Positions 6,386-13,616 of a DNA stretch of 13,616 bases are shown here, in pieces; position 1 is the stretch's first letter; every line of letters starts with the position of its first letter. Location: NCBI GenBank assembly GCA_003523255.1, contig DPGH01000010.1, positions 17,361 to 30,976 of the forward strand, given 5' to 3'. Position numbers and translations under genes: made by a program. This stretch comes from Clostridiales bacterium. Lineage in GTDB: Bacteria > Bacillota > Clostridia > Christensenellales > Borkfalkiaceae. Under the pieces are notes generated by a model. The model was not told the DNA's origin. It did no database searches and was given only the letters and a program-made list of their open reading frames with translations.

Positions 6386-8953
6386 ATGGAAAAATTAGTT
6401 CTGATTGACGGAAACAGCCTTATAAACCGCGCGTTTTACGCGATGCCGCTTTTAACGACTAAAGACGGGGTGTATACAAACGCCGTCTACGGGTTTATGA
6501 ATATGTTTTTCAAAATTTTGTCCGACGAGGAACCGACTTACGCAGGGGTTGCGTTTGATATGAAGGCGCCGACTTTTCGGCACGGCATGTACGAGGCATA
6601 CAAGGGTACGAGAAAACCTATGCCCGAAGAATTACGCCCGCAGGTACCGCTTTTAAAGGATCTTTTACGGCTTATGGGTATAGCCGTGTTTGAAAAAGCA
6701 GGATACGAAGCGGACGACATTATCGGCACGATTGCAAAAAAAACGCACGTAAAAACCTTAATTTATACGGGGGATAAAGATTCGTTTCAACTCGTGGACG
6801 AAGAAACGGAAGTTCGCTTTACGAAACGCGGCATAACCGATACGGAACGTTACGCTCTCGATAACTTTACCGAAAAAACGGGGCTTACTCCCTCGCAGAT
6901 TATCGACTTAAAATCGCTTATGGGAGATTCTTCGGATAACATACCCGGCGTTCCCGGCGTGGGCGAAAAAACGGCTTTAAGTCTTTTGCAAAAATATTCC
7001 ACGGCGGAAGGCGTTTACGAGCATATAGAGGAACTTACCGGTAAGCTGAAAGAGAAAATAGAGACTTCCAAAGACCTCTGCTTTTTATCCAAAAAACTCG
7101 CAACCATAAACGCCGATTCCCCGATACCGTTTTCGCTTGACGATATGCGAATAAACACGCCGTTTTCCGCGGCGGTGAAAAAGCGTTTTGCGGAACTGGA
7201 ATTTAAAAGTCTCGTTTTGAGAGAAAACTTTTTCGTTTCCGTCGGAGGCACTGCGGCAAAAAACGCAAAAGAGCCGCCGCAAAAAGCAAACTTTGTTAAA
7301 ATAGAAGACTTATCTGCTCCGATAAACTTTGACCTTACCGCACCGCTCGCATTCGCGTTGACGGGCGAGGGCGCGTTTTTAAGCGACGGTAAAACCGAAA
7401 CGTTTATGCCCGTAAGAGAAACGCTTATGGACGAAGGATTTACGTTGACGGAAACGCTTAAATATTTTTCTCCCGTTTTAGAGAACGCAAAAAAACTCGT
7501 CGTTTACGACAAAAAGGAATTGCGCCATACTTTAAAGAAAATAACGGGTAAAGAATTGACCGATTGCGTCGACGACGTTGCGCTGATGAATTATCTCGGA
7601 GATTTTACGGGCGGTGCGGAAAAACTTTACGAAACGCTTTTAAAATTCGGTAAGGACGAAAAAACGCCAGCAACTTCTATGCTGGAAGTTTACGGGGAGT
7701 TGAAAACCACGCTCGAGGAAGAGGGCGTTTATTCGTTGTATTCCGATTTAGAACTTCCGCTTGCGGACGTGCTGTACGATATGGAAGTGTCGGGTTTTAA
7801 GGTTGACGCCGCCGCGATGAAAATAACGGGGGACGAATACCGCGCAAGGCTTTGTCGTTTAGAAGAAGAGATAAAAACTTTAACCGACGAGCCGAACCTT
7901 AATCTGAATTCGCCCAAGCAACTCGGCGAAGCGCTTTTCGGCAAACTTAAAATCGGCAAGGGCAAAAAAACGAAAACGGGGTATTCCACCACCGCCGAAG
8001 TGCTGACTTCGCTTGAGGGCGCGCACCCCGTCGTTCCGCTCGTGCTCGAGTACAGAAAAATTCAAAAACTTTTATCCACTTATATAGACGGGTTTAAAAA
8101 ACTTATCGAGCCGGACACCGGCATAATACGCACGTCGTTCAATCAGACGGTTACTTCTACGGGCAGACTTTCTTCAAAAGAACCGAACCTTCAGAATATC
8201 CCCGTGCGCGACGAAGAGGGTAAAATCTTGCGCAAGTTCTTCGTTCCGAAAGCGGAAAACAGAATTTTAGTAGACGCAGACTATTCGCAAATAGAATTAA
8301 GACTTTTAGCGGCGTTTTCGGGAGCAAAAGGTCTTACGGAAGCGTTTTTAAGCGGAAAAGACGTACACGCCGCCACCGCCGCGAAAGTTTTTCATAAATC
8401 GGTAGAAGAGGTTACGAGCGAGGAAAGAAGTAAAGCGAAAGCGGTAAACTTCGGCATAATATACGGTATATCCGAATACGGGCTTGCCAAAAATCTTAAA
8501 ATACCCGTAAAAGAAGCCAAAGAGTATATAGATTCTTATTTCGCGACTTATCCAGAAGTGAAAGAGTATATGGAGAAAAACGTGGCTTTTGCTAAAAAAA
8601 CGGGATATGCGGAAACGGTGTTAAAGCGCAGGAGATACATTAAAGAGTTGTCCTCGCCGAATTTTACGACGAGAAGTTTCGGGGAGCGCGCGGCGATGAA
8701 CATGCCGCTTCAGGGCAGCAGTGCGGACATAATAAAACTCGCCATGCTCGGCGTCGCCAGGCGACTTAAAAAAGAAGGCTTAAAATCCGAACTTATTTTA
8801 CAAGTGCACGACGAACTTATTATAGACGCTTACGAGGACGAAAAAGAGCGGGTTGAAAACCTGCTTAAAGAAGAAATGGAAAACGCCGTTAAACTTTCCG
8901 TTCCGCTGACGGTATCTTTATCCGCGGGCAAAACCTGGTTTGACGCGAAATAA
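6386..8953 (+). CDS. polA: DNA polymerase I
   Basis: This enzyme fills gaps and removes RNA primers in lagging-strand replication and excision repair. The 855-aa length is typical. The N-terminal 5'-3' exonuclease domain has EADD (108-111), TGDKD (128-132) and the helix-hairpin-helix GDSSDNIPGVPGVGEKTA (180-197). The central proofreading domain is degenerate: the usual DTE exonuclease motif reads D316-L-T, so 3'-5' exonuclease activity is probably lost, as in many Bacillus-type and Taq polymerases. The polymerase domain is complete: motif A DADYSQIELR (630-639), motif B R681-SKAKAVNFGIIYG, and motif C QVHDEL (806-811) with catalytic D630 and D809. The ATG has AAAGGA 6 nt upstream. coaE follows after 5 bp, so the two are probably co-transcribed. 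Codon and base use match the genes to the right and differ from the AT-rich defence segment. Confidence 0.98.
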   Translation: MEKLVLIDGNSLINRAFYAMPLLTTKDGVYTNAVYGFMNMFFKILSDEEPTYAGVAFDMKAPTFRHGMYEAYKGTRKPMPEELRPQVPLLKDLLRLMGIAVFEKAGYEADDIIGTIAKKTHVKTLIYTGDKDSFQLVDEETEVRFTKRGITDTERYALDNFTEKTGLTPSQIIDLKSLMGDSSDNIPGVPGVGEKTALSLLQKYSTAEGVYEHIEELTGKLKEKIETSKDLCFLSKKLATINADSPIPFSLDDMRINTPFSAAVKKRFAELEFKSLVLRENFFVSVGGTAAKNAKEPPQKANFVKIEDLSAPINFDLTAPLAFALTGEGAFLSDGKTETFMPVRETLMDEGFTLTETLKYFSPVLENAKKLVVYDKKELRHTLKKITGKELTDCVDDVALMNYLGDFTGGAEKLYETLLKFGKDEKTPATSMLEVYGELKTTLEEEGVYSLYSDLELPLADVLYDMEVSGFKVDAAAMKITGDEYRARLCRLEEEIKTLTDEPNLNLNSPKQLGEALFGKLKIGKGKKTKTGYSTTAEVLTSLEGAHPVVPLVLEYRKIQKLLSTYIDGFKKLIEPDTGIIRTSFNQTVTSTGRLSSKEPNLQNIPVRDEEGKILRKFFVPKAENRILVDADYSQIELRLLAAFSGAKGLTEAFLSGKDVHAATAAKVFHKSVEEVTSEERSKAKAVNFGIIYGISEYGLAKNLKIPVKEAKEYIDSYFATYPEVKEYMEKNVAFAKKTGYAETVLKRRRYIKELSSPNFTTRSFGERAAMNMPLQGSSADIIKLAMLGVARRLKKEGLKSELILQVHDELIIDAYEDEKERVENLLKEEMENAVKLSVPLTVSLSAGKTWFDAK

Positions 8954-8958
8954 CGGAT

Positions 8959-9576
8959 ATGAATAAAATCAGACTTATAGCCGTAACCGGCGGAATAGGC
9001 AGCGGCAAAACCGCCGTAACGGAATTTATTAAAGCCGCAGGATACCCGGTGGTATCTTGCGACGAGATAACCGCCGAACTATATCGAAACGAAGAGTTTT
9101 TAACCGAACTCGCGAAAATTTTTCCGCAAGCGATAAAAAAGGCGTGGACGGGAGAAAGCGAGCGACTTATCGCGGATAAAAAAGAAATCGCGAAAGAGGC
9201 TTTTTCGTGCCCCGATAAATACGAAAAACTCAATATGCGCGTAACCGAAAAAGTGTTTTCTTGCGGTATGGAGCGCGCAAAAGGACTTGCCGAAACGGGC
9301 AAAAACTCAACGGCGTTTATCGAGGTGCCTTTGCTTTTTGAAAACGGGTACGAAAAATTTTTCGATAACGTAATCGTCGTAAAAAGGGACGTTTCCGCAC
9401 GGATTGCGGCTGTTAAAGCGCGGTCGGGTCTTTCGGAAAAAGAGATTGCGGACAGAATCGAAAAACAGTACGACTATGCGAGTTTACCGCCGTTTGCCAC
9501 GGTTATAGAAAACGAAGGCGACCTTACGGCATTGAAAAAAGCGACGACGTCCGCGCTTGAAAAAATGGGGCTTTAA
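8959..9576 (+). CDS. coaE: Dephospho-CoA kinase
   Basis: This enzyme catalyses the last step of coenzyme A synthesis: ATP-dependent phosphorylation of the 3'-hydroxyl of dephospho-CoA's ribose, in the cytosol. The 205-aa product is of standard length. It has the P-loop GGIGSGKT (11-18), the family acidic residue D35 in VSCDEIT, the EVPLLFENG segment (122-130) of the CoA-binding region, and the lid motif RSGLSEKEIADRIEKQ (155-170). The ATG is 5 bp after the polA stop and has only a weak GGA in front (8955-8957), so translation probably depends on coupling to polA. In many Firmicutes mutM stands between polA and coaE; here it is absent. A strong terminator follows. Confidence 0.95.
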   Translation: MNKIRLIAVTGGIGSGKTAVTEFIKAAGYPVVSCDEITAELYRNEEFLTELAKIFPQAIKKAWTGESERLIADKKEIAKEAFSCPDKYEKLNMRVTEKVFSCGMERAKGLAETGKNSTAFIEVPLLFENGYEKFFDNVIVVKRDVSARIAAVKARSGLSEKEIADRIEKQYDYASLPPFATVIENEGDLTALKKATTSALEKMGL

Positions 9577-9600
9577 AACGCTTACGTTTCGTTTTTGATT

Positions 9601-9630
9601 AAAACCGCACGCGAATATGCGTGCGGTTTT
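9601..9630 (+). terminator. Intrinsic terminator of polA-coaE
   Basis: A 12-bp perfect stem, AAAACCGCACGC (9601-9612) with GCGTGCGGTTTT (9619-9630), has a 6-nt loop and is followed by GTTT. It lies 24 nt after the coaE stop. Confidence 0.92.
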
Positions 9631-9674
9631 GTTTAGGGGGATACTCAAAAATCTTTCGCGGTGCATAAAATAAG

Positions 9675-9703
9675 TTTACGCGGGATATTATTTGTGTTAA
9701 AAT
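9675..9703 (+). promoter_or_regulatory. Promoter of the ABC exporter pair
   Basis: TTTACG (9675-9680) and TAAAAT (9698-9703) are spaced 17 bp, with TGT before the -10 giving an extended TGn element. The start would fall near 9710, leaving a leader of about 35 nt. No clear operator palindrome is seen and no regulator gene is adjacent. Confidence 0.6.
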
Positions 9704-9744
9704 AAGCACGAAAAGATTTACTGTCGCATATACGGATATAAAAT

Positions 9745-11475
9745 ATGTTAAAACTCATAAAGTTTTTAAAAGGATATTGGTTCAAAACGATATCGGGTCC
9801 GCTTTTTAAACTGATAGAAGCGGTATTTGAACTGATAACCCCGCTCGTGGTGGCGTGGGTTATAGACTTTGCCGTGCCGTGGGGGCAGGCGGGTGATATT
9901 TCCGCGCTTATTAAGGGCGTGCTTATAATCCTCGCGCTCGGTGTGTTCGGGCTGGGGTTCGCGCTTATCGCGCAGTTCTTTGCAAGTCGCGCGTCTCTCG
10001 GATTCGGCACGAATTTAAGAAGAGAACTTTATAAACATATAAACACTTTTTCTTATGCGGAACTCGATAAATTTTCGACGACTTCGCTGATAACCCGCCT
10101 TACCGCGGATATAAACCAAACCCAACAAGCCGTGGCTATGTTTATAAGGCTCGTGCTGCGCGCGCCGTTTATCGTGGTGGGCGCGATAGTTATGGCGATG
10201 CTTATAGACGTTAAACTATCGCTTATATTCGTTGCCGCCGCGCTCGTTATCGGCGGCGCGTTGTTTGTTATTATGGCTACCACTATGCCGAAATATAAAG
10301 GCGTGCAGGCTCGTCTTGACGAGGTTACGCTTTTAACCGAAGAGAACCTCTCGGGGACACGGGTTGTCAGGGCGTTCGGCGCGGAAGAGCGAGAAAAAGC
10401 GGCGTTTGACGGGGCGGCGGAAAAACTTTCTTCGGCGTCTATACGCGTGGGTGCGGTGTCCGCGCTTCTTAATCCGCTAACGTACGCCGTGCTTAATCTC
10501 GCCGTTATCGCGATATTGTATTTCGGCGGCAAAACGGTGTACATGGGCAGTCTTACGCAGGGCGAGGTAATCGCGCTCGTAAACTATATGACTCAGATTC
10601 TTAACGCAATGGTCGTTTTTGCCAACCTTTTAATAACGTTTACAAAGGCATCTGCATCTGCGGCGCGCATAAACGAAGTGCTTGCGGTAAACACCTCTAT
10701 GCAAGAGGGAAAGGGTGCGCAGGCAGACTTTAATGCGCCTGCGATAGAACTTAAAAACGTTTCGCTGACGTATGCGGGCAGTCCGGCTCCTTCTCTTTCA
10801 AACGTAACGCTTACCGTTCCGCGGGGCGCAAGCGTGGGCGTGCTCGGCGGCACGGGCAGCGGCAAAAGTACGCTCGTAAGCCTTATGACGCGGTTATACG
10901 ACGCTACCGAGGGTAAAGTAAAGGTTTTCGGCAACGACGTTAAAGATTATACCAACGCGGAACTTTCCGCTCTGTTCGGCGTTGCGCCGCAAAAGGCGGT
11001 GCTGTTTTACGGTACCGTGAGAGAAAACGTGCAATGGGGTAAAGAGAACGCGACGGACGAAGAAATTTACGCCGCGCTTGACGTGTCGCAATCGCGCGAA
11101 TTCGTAGACGGACTCGAGGGCGGGCTTGACTTTAAAGTCGCGCAGGGCGGTAAAAACCTGTCCGGCGGACAGCGGCAAAGGCTGACGATAGCGCGCGCTC
11201 TCGTTTCCGTGCCGAAAATACTCGTGTTAGACGACAGTTCGAGCGCGCTTGACTTTGCAACCGATGCAAAACTCCGTAAAGCGCTTAATAAACTTCGCGA
11301 AGAAACGGGGCTTACTACGGTAACCGTATCGCAACGCGCGACGAGCATAAGCCGTTCGGACATAATAATCGTACTTGACGAGGGCAAAGTCGTAGGAATA
11401 GGTAAACACGAAAACCTTATAGAATCGTGCGCGGTTTACCGTGAAATTTACCTTTCGCAGGATAAGGGGGAATAA
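9745..11475 (+). CDS. ABC exporter half-transporter, subunit with degenerate ATP site
   Basis: This is an inner-membrane exporter half: an N-terminal six-helix transmembrane domain (about residues 15-300) and a C-terminal nucleotide-binding domain (about 335-576). ATPase motifs are Walker A GGTGSGKST (368-376), Q-loop Q416, signature LSGGQ (472-476), and Walker B ILVLDD with D497 where the catalytic glutamate is expected. The switch histidine is replaced by Q530 (VSQRATSI). The consensus signature with a crippled Walker B and switch is the pattern of one partner in heterodimeric exporters such as the BmrCD, LmrCD or TM287/288 types. The partner gene starts 4 bp downstream. The substrate cannot be told; multidrug or lipid-like compounds are common for the group. 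CGGAT (9733-9737) is a weak ribosome site 7 nt before the ATG. Confidence 0.93.
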   Translation: MLKLIKFLKGYWFKTISGPLFKLIEAVFELITPLVVAWVIDFAVPWGQAGDISALIKGVLIILALGVFGLGFALIAQFFASRASLGFGTNLRRELYKHINTFSYAELDKFSTTSLITRLTADINQTQQAVAMFIRLVLRAPFIVVGAIVMAMLIDVKLSLIFVAAALVIGGALFVIMATTMPKYKGVQARLDEVTLLTEENLSGTRVVRAFGAEEREKAAFDGAAEKLSSASIRVGAVSALLNPLTYAVLNLAVIAILYFGGKTVYMGSLTQGEVIALVNYMTQILNAMVVFANLLITFTKASASAARINEVLAVNTSMQEGKGAQADFNAPAIELKNVSLTYAGSPAPSLSNVTLTVPRGASVGVLGGTGSGKSTLVSLMTRLYDATEGKVKVFGNDVKDYTNAELSALFGVAPQKAVLFYGTVRENVQWGKENATDEEIYAALDVSQSREFVDGLEGGLDFKVAQGGKNLSGGQRQRLTIARALVSVPKILVLDDSSSALDFATDAKLRKALNKLREETGLTTVTVSQRATSISRSDIIIVLDEGKVVGIGKHENLIESCAVYREIYLSQDKGE

Positions 11476-11479
11476 CGTT

Positions 11480-13288
11480 ATGAAAAAAGTTAAAGCAAAA
11501 ACCCCTTATATGAACGAAATCTCCGGAGGTAAAAAAACCGATTTTTCTTCGATTAAAAAGTTGCTTAAATACGCAAAACCTTACGTGCCTATAATTGCGC
11601 TTGCGCTTTTTTGCTCGCTCGTGCAGATTGCGGCAACGCTTTACGCGCCCGTCGTAATAGGTAACACCATAGACTATATCGTCGGCGAAAACAACGTGGA
11701 TTTTACGGTTATACTTAAAAACGCGGGCTTGCTCGGCGGACTTATCGGCGCGGCGGTGCTTTTTCAATATTTCGGGTCTCTTTTAATTAACTTCGCCTCG
11801 TACAGAACCATACGCGACCTGCGCCGTTTTGCGTTTAAAAAATTAAACGACGTGCCCCTTTCGTATATAGACGGCAACTCCCACGGCGATCTGATGTCGA
11901 GAGTCGGTTCCGATATAGACCAGATTTCCGACGGACTTATACAAGGCTTTTCGCAATTGTTTACGGGCGTGGTAACTATTATCGGCACGCTTGTATTTAT
12001 GCTTACCTATAACTGGCTTATCGCGGCGATAGTCGTGCTTTTAACGCCGCTTTCGCTGTTCGTCGCGTACTTTATCGCAAAAGGATGCCACAACATGTTT
12101 GCCATGCAGGCAAAAAAACGCGGCGAACTGTCCGGGCTCGTAACCGAAATGCTTTCGAGTCAGCGCGTGGTCAAACTTTTCGGGTACGAAAAACGTGCGG
12201 AAAGTCGGTTTGAAGAGATAAACGGCGAACTTAAAACCTGGGGACAAAACGCGGCGTTTTATTCGGCGATGGTGAACCCGTGCACGCGTTTCGTCAACAA
12301 CGTGGTATACGTTGCGGTGTGCGCGTTCGGGGCGTATCTCGTAATAAGGGGCGGGGGCGTGCTCGGCACGGGCGTGTTTACCGTAGGCGCGCTGTCCTGC
12401 TGTTTGTCTTACGCCAACCAGTACACAAAGCCGTTTAACGAAATAACGGGCGTAGTAACCGAACTCCAAACCGCTTCTGCGGCGGCGGCAAGGGTATTCG
12501 ATTTGCTTGAAACCGAAAACCAGTCCTCTGACGAGGGTTTCCCGTCGCTTACCGGGGCGAAAGGCGATATAGACATAAGCAACGTATATTTTTCTTACGT
12601 GAAAGAAAAGCCGCTTATTCAAAACTTTTCGCTGTCTACCGCAAGCGGCGAGCGTATCGCGATAGTCGGACCTACCGGTTGCGGCAAAACCACGCTTATA
12701 AACTTGCTTATGCGCTTTTACGACCCCGATTCGGGCGAGATAAAAGTAGAAGGGCAAAACGTGGCGAAGGTTACGCGTAAGTCTTTGCGTTTAAGTTACG
12801 GAATGGTACTTCAGGATACCTGGATAAAAAAGGGCACCGTAAGAGAAAACATTGCCTACGGCAAGCCGGAAGCGACAGAAGAAGAGATAATCGCCGCGGC
12901 AAAAGCCGCCCGCATACACGGGTTTATAATGCGGCTCGAAAAAGGTTACGACACGGTTTTATCCGGCGACGGGGATAGCATTTCGCAAGGGCAAAAACAA
13001 CTTTTCTGTATAGCGCGCGTGTTGCTTACCCGCCCGCCTATGCTTATTTTGGACGAAGCGACATCTTCTATAGATACCCGTACCGAAATAATGATACAGC
13101 AGGCGTTTGAAGAACTGATGCGCGGCAAAACCTCGTTTATCGTGGCGCACAGACTTTCGACTATCAAAAACGCAGACCTTATACTCGTTATGAATAAGGG
13201 TAACGTTATAGAACAGGGTTCGCATAAAGAATTGCTTGAAAAGGGCGGATTTTACGCTAATCTTTATAACTCGCAATTCGAGGGTTAA
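11480..13288 (+). CDS. ABC exporter half-transporter, subunit with catalytic ATP site
   Basis: This is the second half of the heterodimeric exporter, 602 aa. A hydrophilic N-terminus of about 35 residues precedes six membrane helices (about 36-330) and the nucleotide-binding domain (about 363-602). Walker A is GPTGCGKTT (397-405), Q-loop Q445, Walker B MLILDE with catalytic E526, and switch H557 (IVAHRLSTI): all intact. The signature is ISQGQ (501-505) instead of LSGGQ. Its intact Walker motifs would pair with the partner's LSGGQ to form the working ATP site; its ISQGQ would face the partner's crippled Walker site. ATG 11480 was chosen because AAGGGGG (11464-11470) lies 9 nt upstream. An in-frame GTG at 11441 would add 13 residues inside the previous gene and is less likely. 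A GC-rich terminator follows. Confidence 0.94.
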   Translation: MKKVKAKTPYMNEISGGKKTDFSSIKKLLKYAKPYVPIIALALFCSLVQIAATLYAPVVIGNTIDYIVGENNVDFTVILKNAGLLGGLIGAAVLFQYFGSLLINFASYRTIRDLRRFAFKKLNDVPLSYIDGNSHGDLMSRVGSDIDQISDGLIQGFSQLFTGVVTIIGTLVFMLTYNWLIAAIVVLLTPLSLFVAYFIAKGCHNMFAMQAKKRGELSGLVTEMLSSQRVVKLFGYEKRAESRFEEINGELKTWGQNAAFYSAMVNPCTRFVNNVVYVAVCAFGAYLVIRGGGVLGTGVFTVGALSCCLSYANQYTKPFNEITGVVTELQTASAAAARVFDLLETENQSSDEGFPSLTGAKGDIDISNVYFSYVKEKPLIQNFSLSTASGERIAIVGPTGCGKTTLINLLMRFYDPDSGEIKVEGQNVAKVTRKSLRLSYGMVLQDTWIKKGTVRENIAYGKPEATEEEIIAAAKAARIHGFIMRLEKGYDTVLSGDGDSISQGQKQLFCIARVLLTRPPMLILDEATSSIDTRTEIMIQQAFEELMRGKTSFIVAHRLSTIKNADLILVMNKGNVIEQGSHKELLEKGGFYANLYNSQFEG

Positions 13289-13348
13289 ATTTACGTTTTT
13301 TCGCTTCTCTTTGCAAAATTAAAACTTAAAAAAGATTGTTCTTTTGCA

Positions 13349-13382
13349 GTTTAAAAAAGCAAACGGTTTAAAAAGCAAATCG
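13349..13382 (+). repeat. Tandem duplication of a 17-bp unit
   Basis: GTTTAAAAAAGCAAACG (13349-13365) is followed directly by GTTTAAAAAGCAAATCG (13366-13382). The copies are near identical, differing by a one-base slip in the A-run and the penultimate bases. It lies in the untranslated tail of the ABC operon; no function is apparent. Confidence 0.6.
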
Positions 13383-13396
13383 TAACAACGTTAAAA

Positions 13397-13424
13397 CGCC
13401 CCGCACGATTTTTCGTGCGGGGCG
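13397..13424 (+). terminator. GC-rich intrinsic terminator of the ABC exporter operon
   Basis: CGCCCCGCACGA (13397-13408) and TCGTGCGGGGCG (13413-13424) form a perfect 12-bp stem with a TTTT loop. AAAA precedes it, and CGTGTTTTATT follows as a slightly delayed T-tract. It lies about 110 nt beyond the last stop codon. Confidence 0.88.
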
Positions 13425-13440
13425 CGTGTTTTATTCGGGC

Positions 13441-13616
13441 GTTTTCTGTTTTAACAACTGCCTGTCGTTACGGTGCGGCGGCGTTTAGTGTTTTTAATCT
13501 TCAAGTGTTAATGCGGGCTAACGGCGTTTAGTATTTTTAATTTACTCCTTGTTATAGCGGGGTAAAAATTTTAGTATTTTTATAATTATTACCTGTCATT
13601 GCGAGGCAACGTAGTT
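13441..13616. repeat. Degenerate tandem repeat, 43-bp period, running off the window
   Basis: TTTAGT recurs at 13484, 13527 and 13570, exactly 43 bp apart each time, heading TTTAGTGTTTTTAAT, TTTAGTATTTTTAAT and TTTAGTATTTTTATAAT. The second half of each unit is a weaker match around TGTTA or TGTCA followed by GCGGG or GCGAGG. A still more diverged first unit fits at 13441-13483 (CTGTTTTAA, CCTGTCGTTACGG). The last unit contains CCTGTCATTGCGAGGC, resembling a motif common in dispersed intergenic repeats of many bacteria. No gene is seen in this stretch. Confidence 0.6.

Noticed and set aside
8889..9302. Minus-strand open frame of 137 aa across polA-coaE
   Set aside because: It overlaps two well-supported genes and crosses their junction, with no recognisable domain.
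10053..10544. Minus-strand open frame of 163 aa
   Set aside because: It is antisense to the transmembrane domain of the first ABC subunit; its Ser/Thr/Ala-rich composition mirrors the opposite strand and it has no start signal.
11441..11479. GTG start giving a 615-aa second ABC subunit
   Set aside because: It would lie within the previous gene; ATG 11480 has a strong AAGGGGG site at 9 nt.
12041..12757. Long open frame of 238 aa on the minus strand
   Set aside because: It lies wholly antisense to the ABC subunit with clear Walker and signature motifs; its Arg/Tyr/Ala-rich product looks like a shadow of GC-rich codons, and no ribosome site or family is recognised.

Overview
The window suggests a low-to-moderate GC member of the Clostridia or a related Firmicutes lineage. 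The signs are AAGGAG-type Shine-Dalgarno sites, TTGACT/TATAAT promoters, strong U-tailed hairpin terminators, a tRNA with encoded CCA, and a polA-coaE pair. No gene fixes the genus, so this is inference. The standard genetic code fits every gene seen.

Left part (1-6160), an AT-rich defence segment. A type III restriction-modification operon comes first: the beta-class Mod methyltransferase (57-1790), then the Res helicase-nuclease 2 bp downstream (1793-3991), closed by a hairpin terminator. A striking inverted repeat with a third half-site lies across the mod start. Next, behind its own near-consensus promoter, is a two-gene cassette: a CD-NTase (4147-5133) overlapped by 8 nt with a four-helix membrane protein of the S-4TM type (5126-6043). 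I read this as a minimal (type I) CBASS anti-phage system, in which a nucleotide second messenger made on infection would switch on a membrane-disrupting effector. Its terminator overlaps the last codons of the effector gene.

Boundary (6044-6385). This gene-poor stretch holds the CBASS terminator, a 17-bp hairpin that can terminate in both directions, tRNA-Leu(CAA) on the minus strand, an extended -10 promoter and the leader of polA. The defence genes sit on the 3' side of the tRNA, the side where integrating islands usually insert. Base composition rises visibly to the right of it.

Right part (6386-13288), chromosomal backbone. DNA polymerase I (polA) and dephospho-CoA kinase (coaE) form one unit ending in a strong terminator. 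A new promoter then drives two ABC exporter half-transporters, 4 bp apart, whose nucleotide-binding domains carry complementary defects typical of a heterodimeric exporter. A GC-rich hairpin terminates that unit.

Right end (13289-13616), no gene. It carries a 17-bp tandem duplication, the terminator, and a degenerate repeat with an exact 43-bp spacing. The repeat runs off the window in a CCTGTCATTGCGAGGC motif of the kind found in dispersed intergenic repeats. No integrase, transposase, CRISPR array or rRNA was seen.
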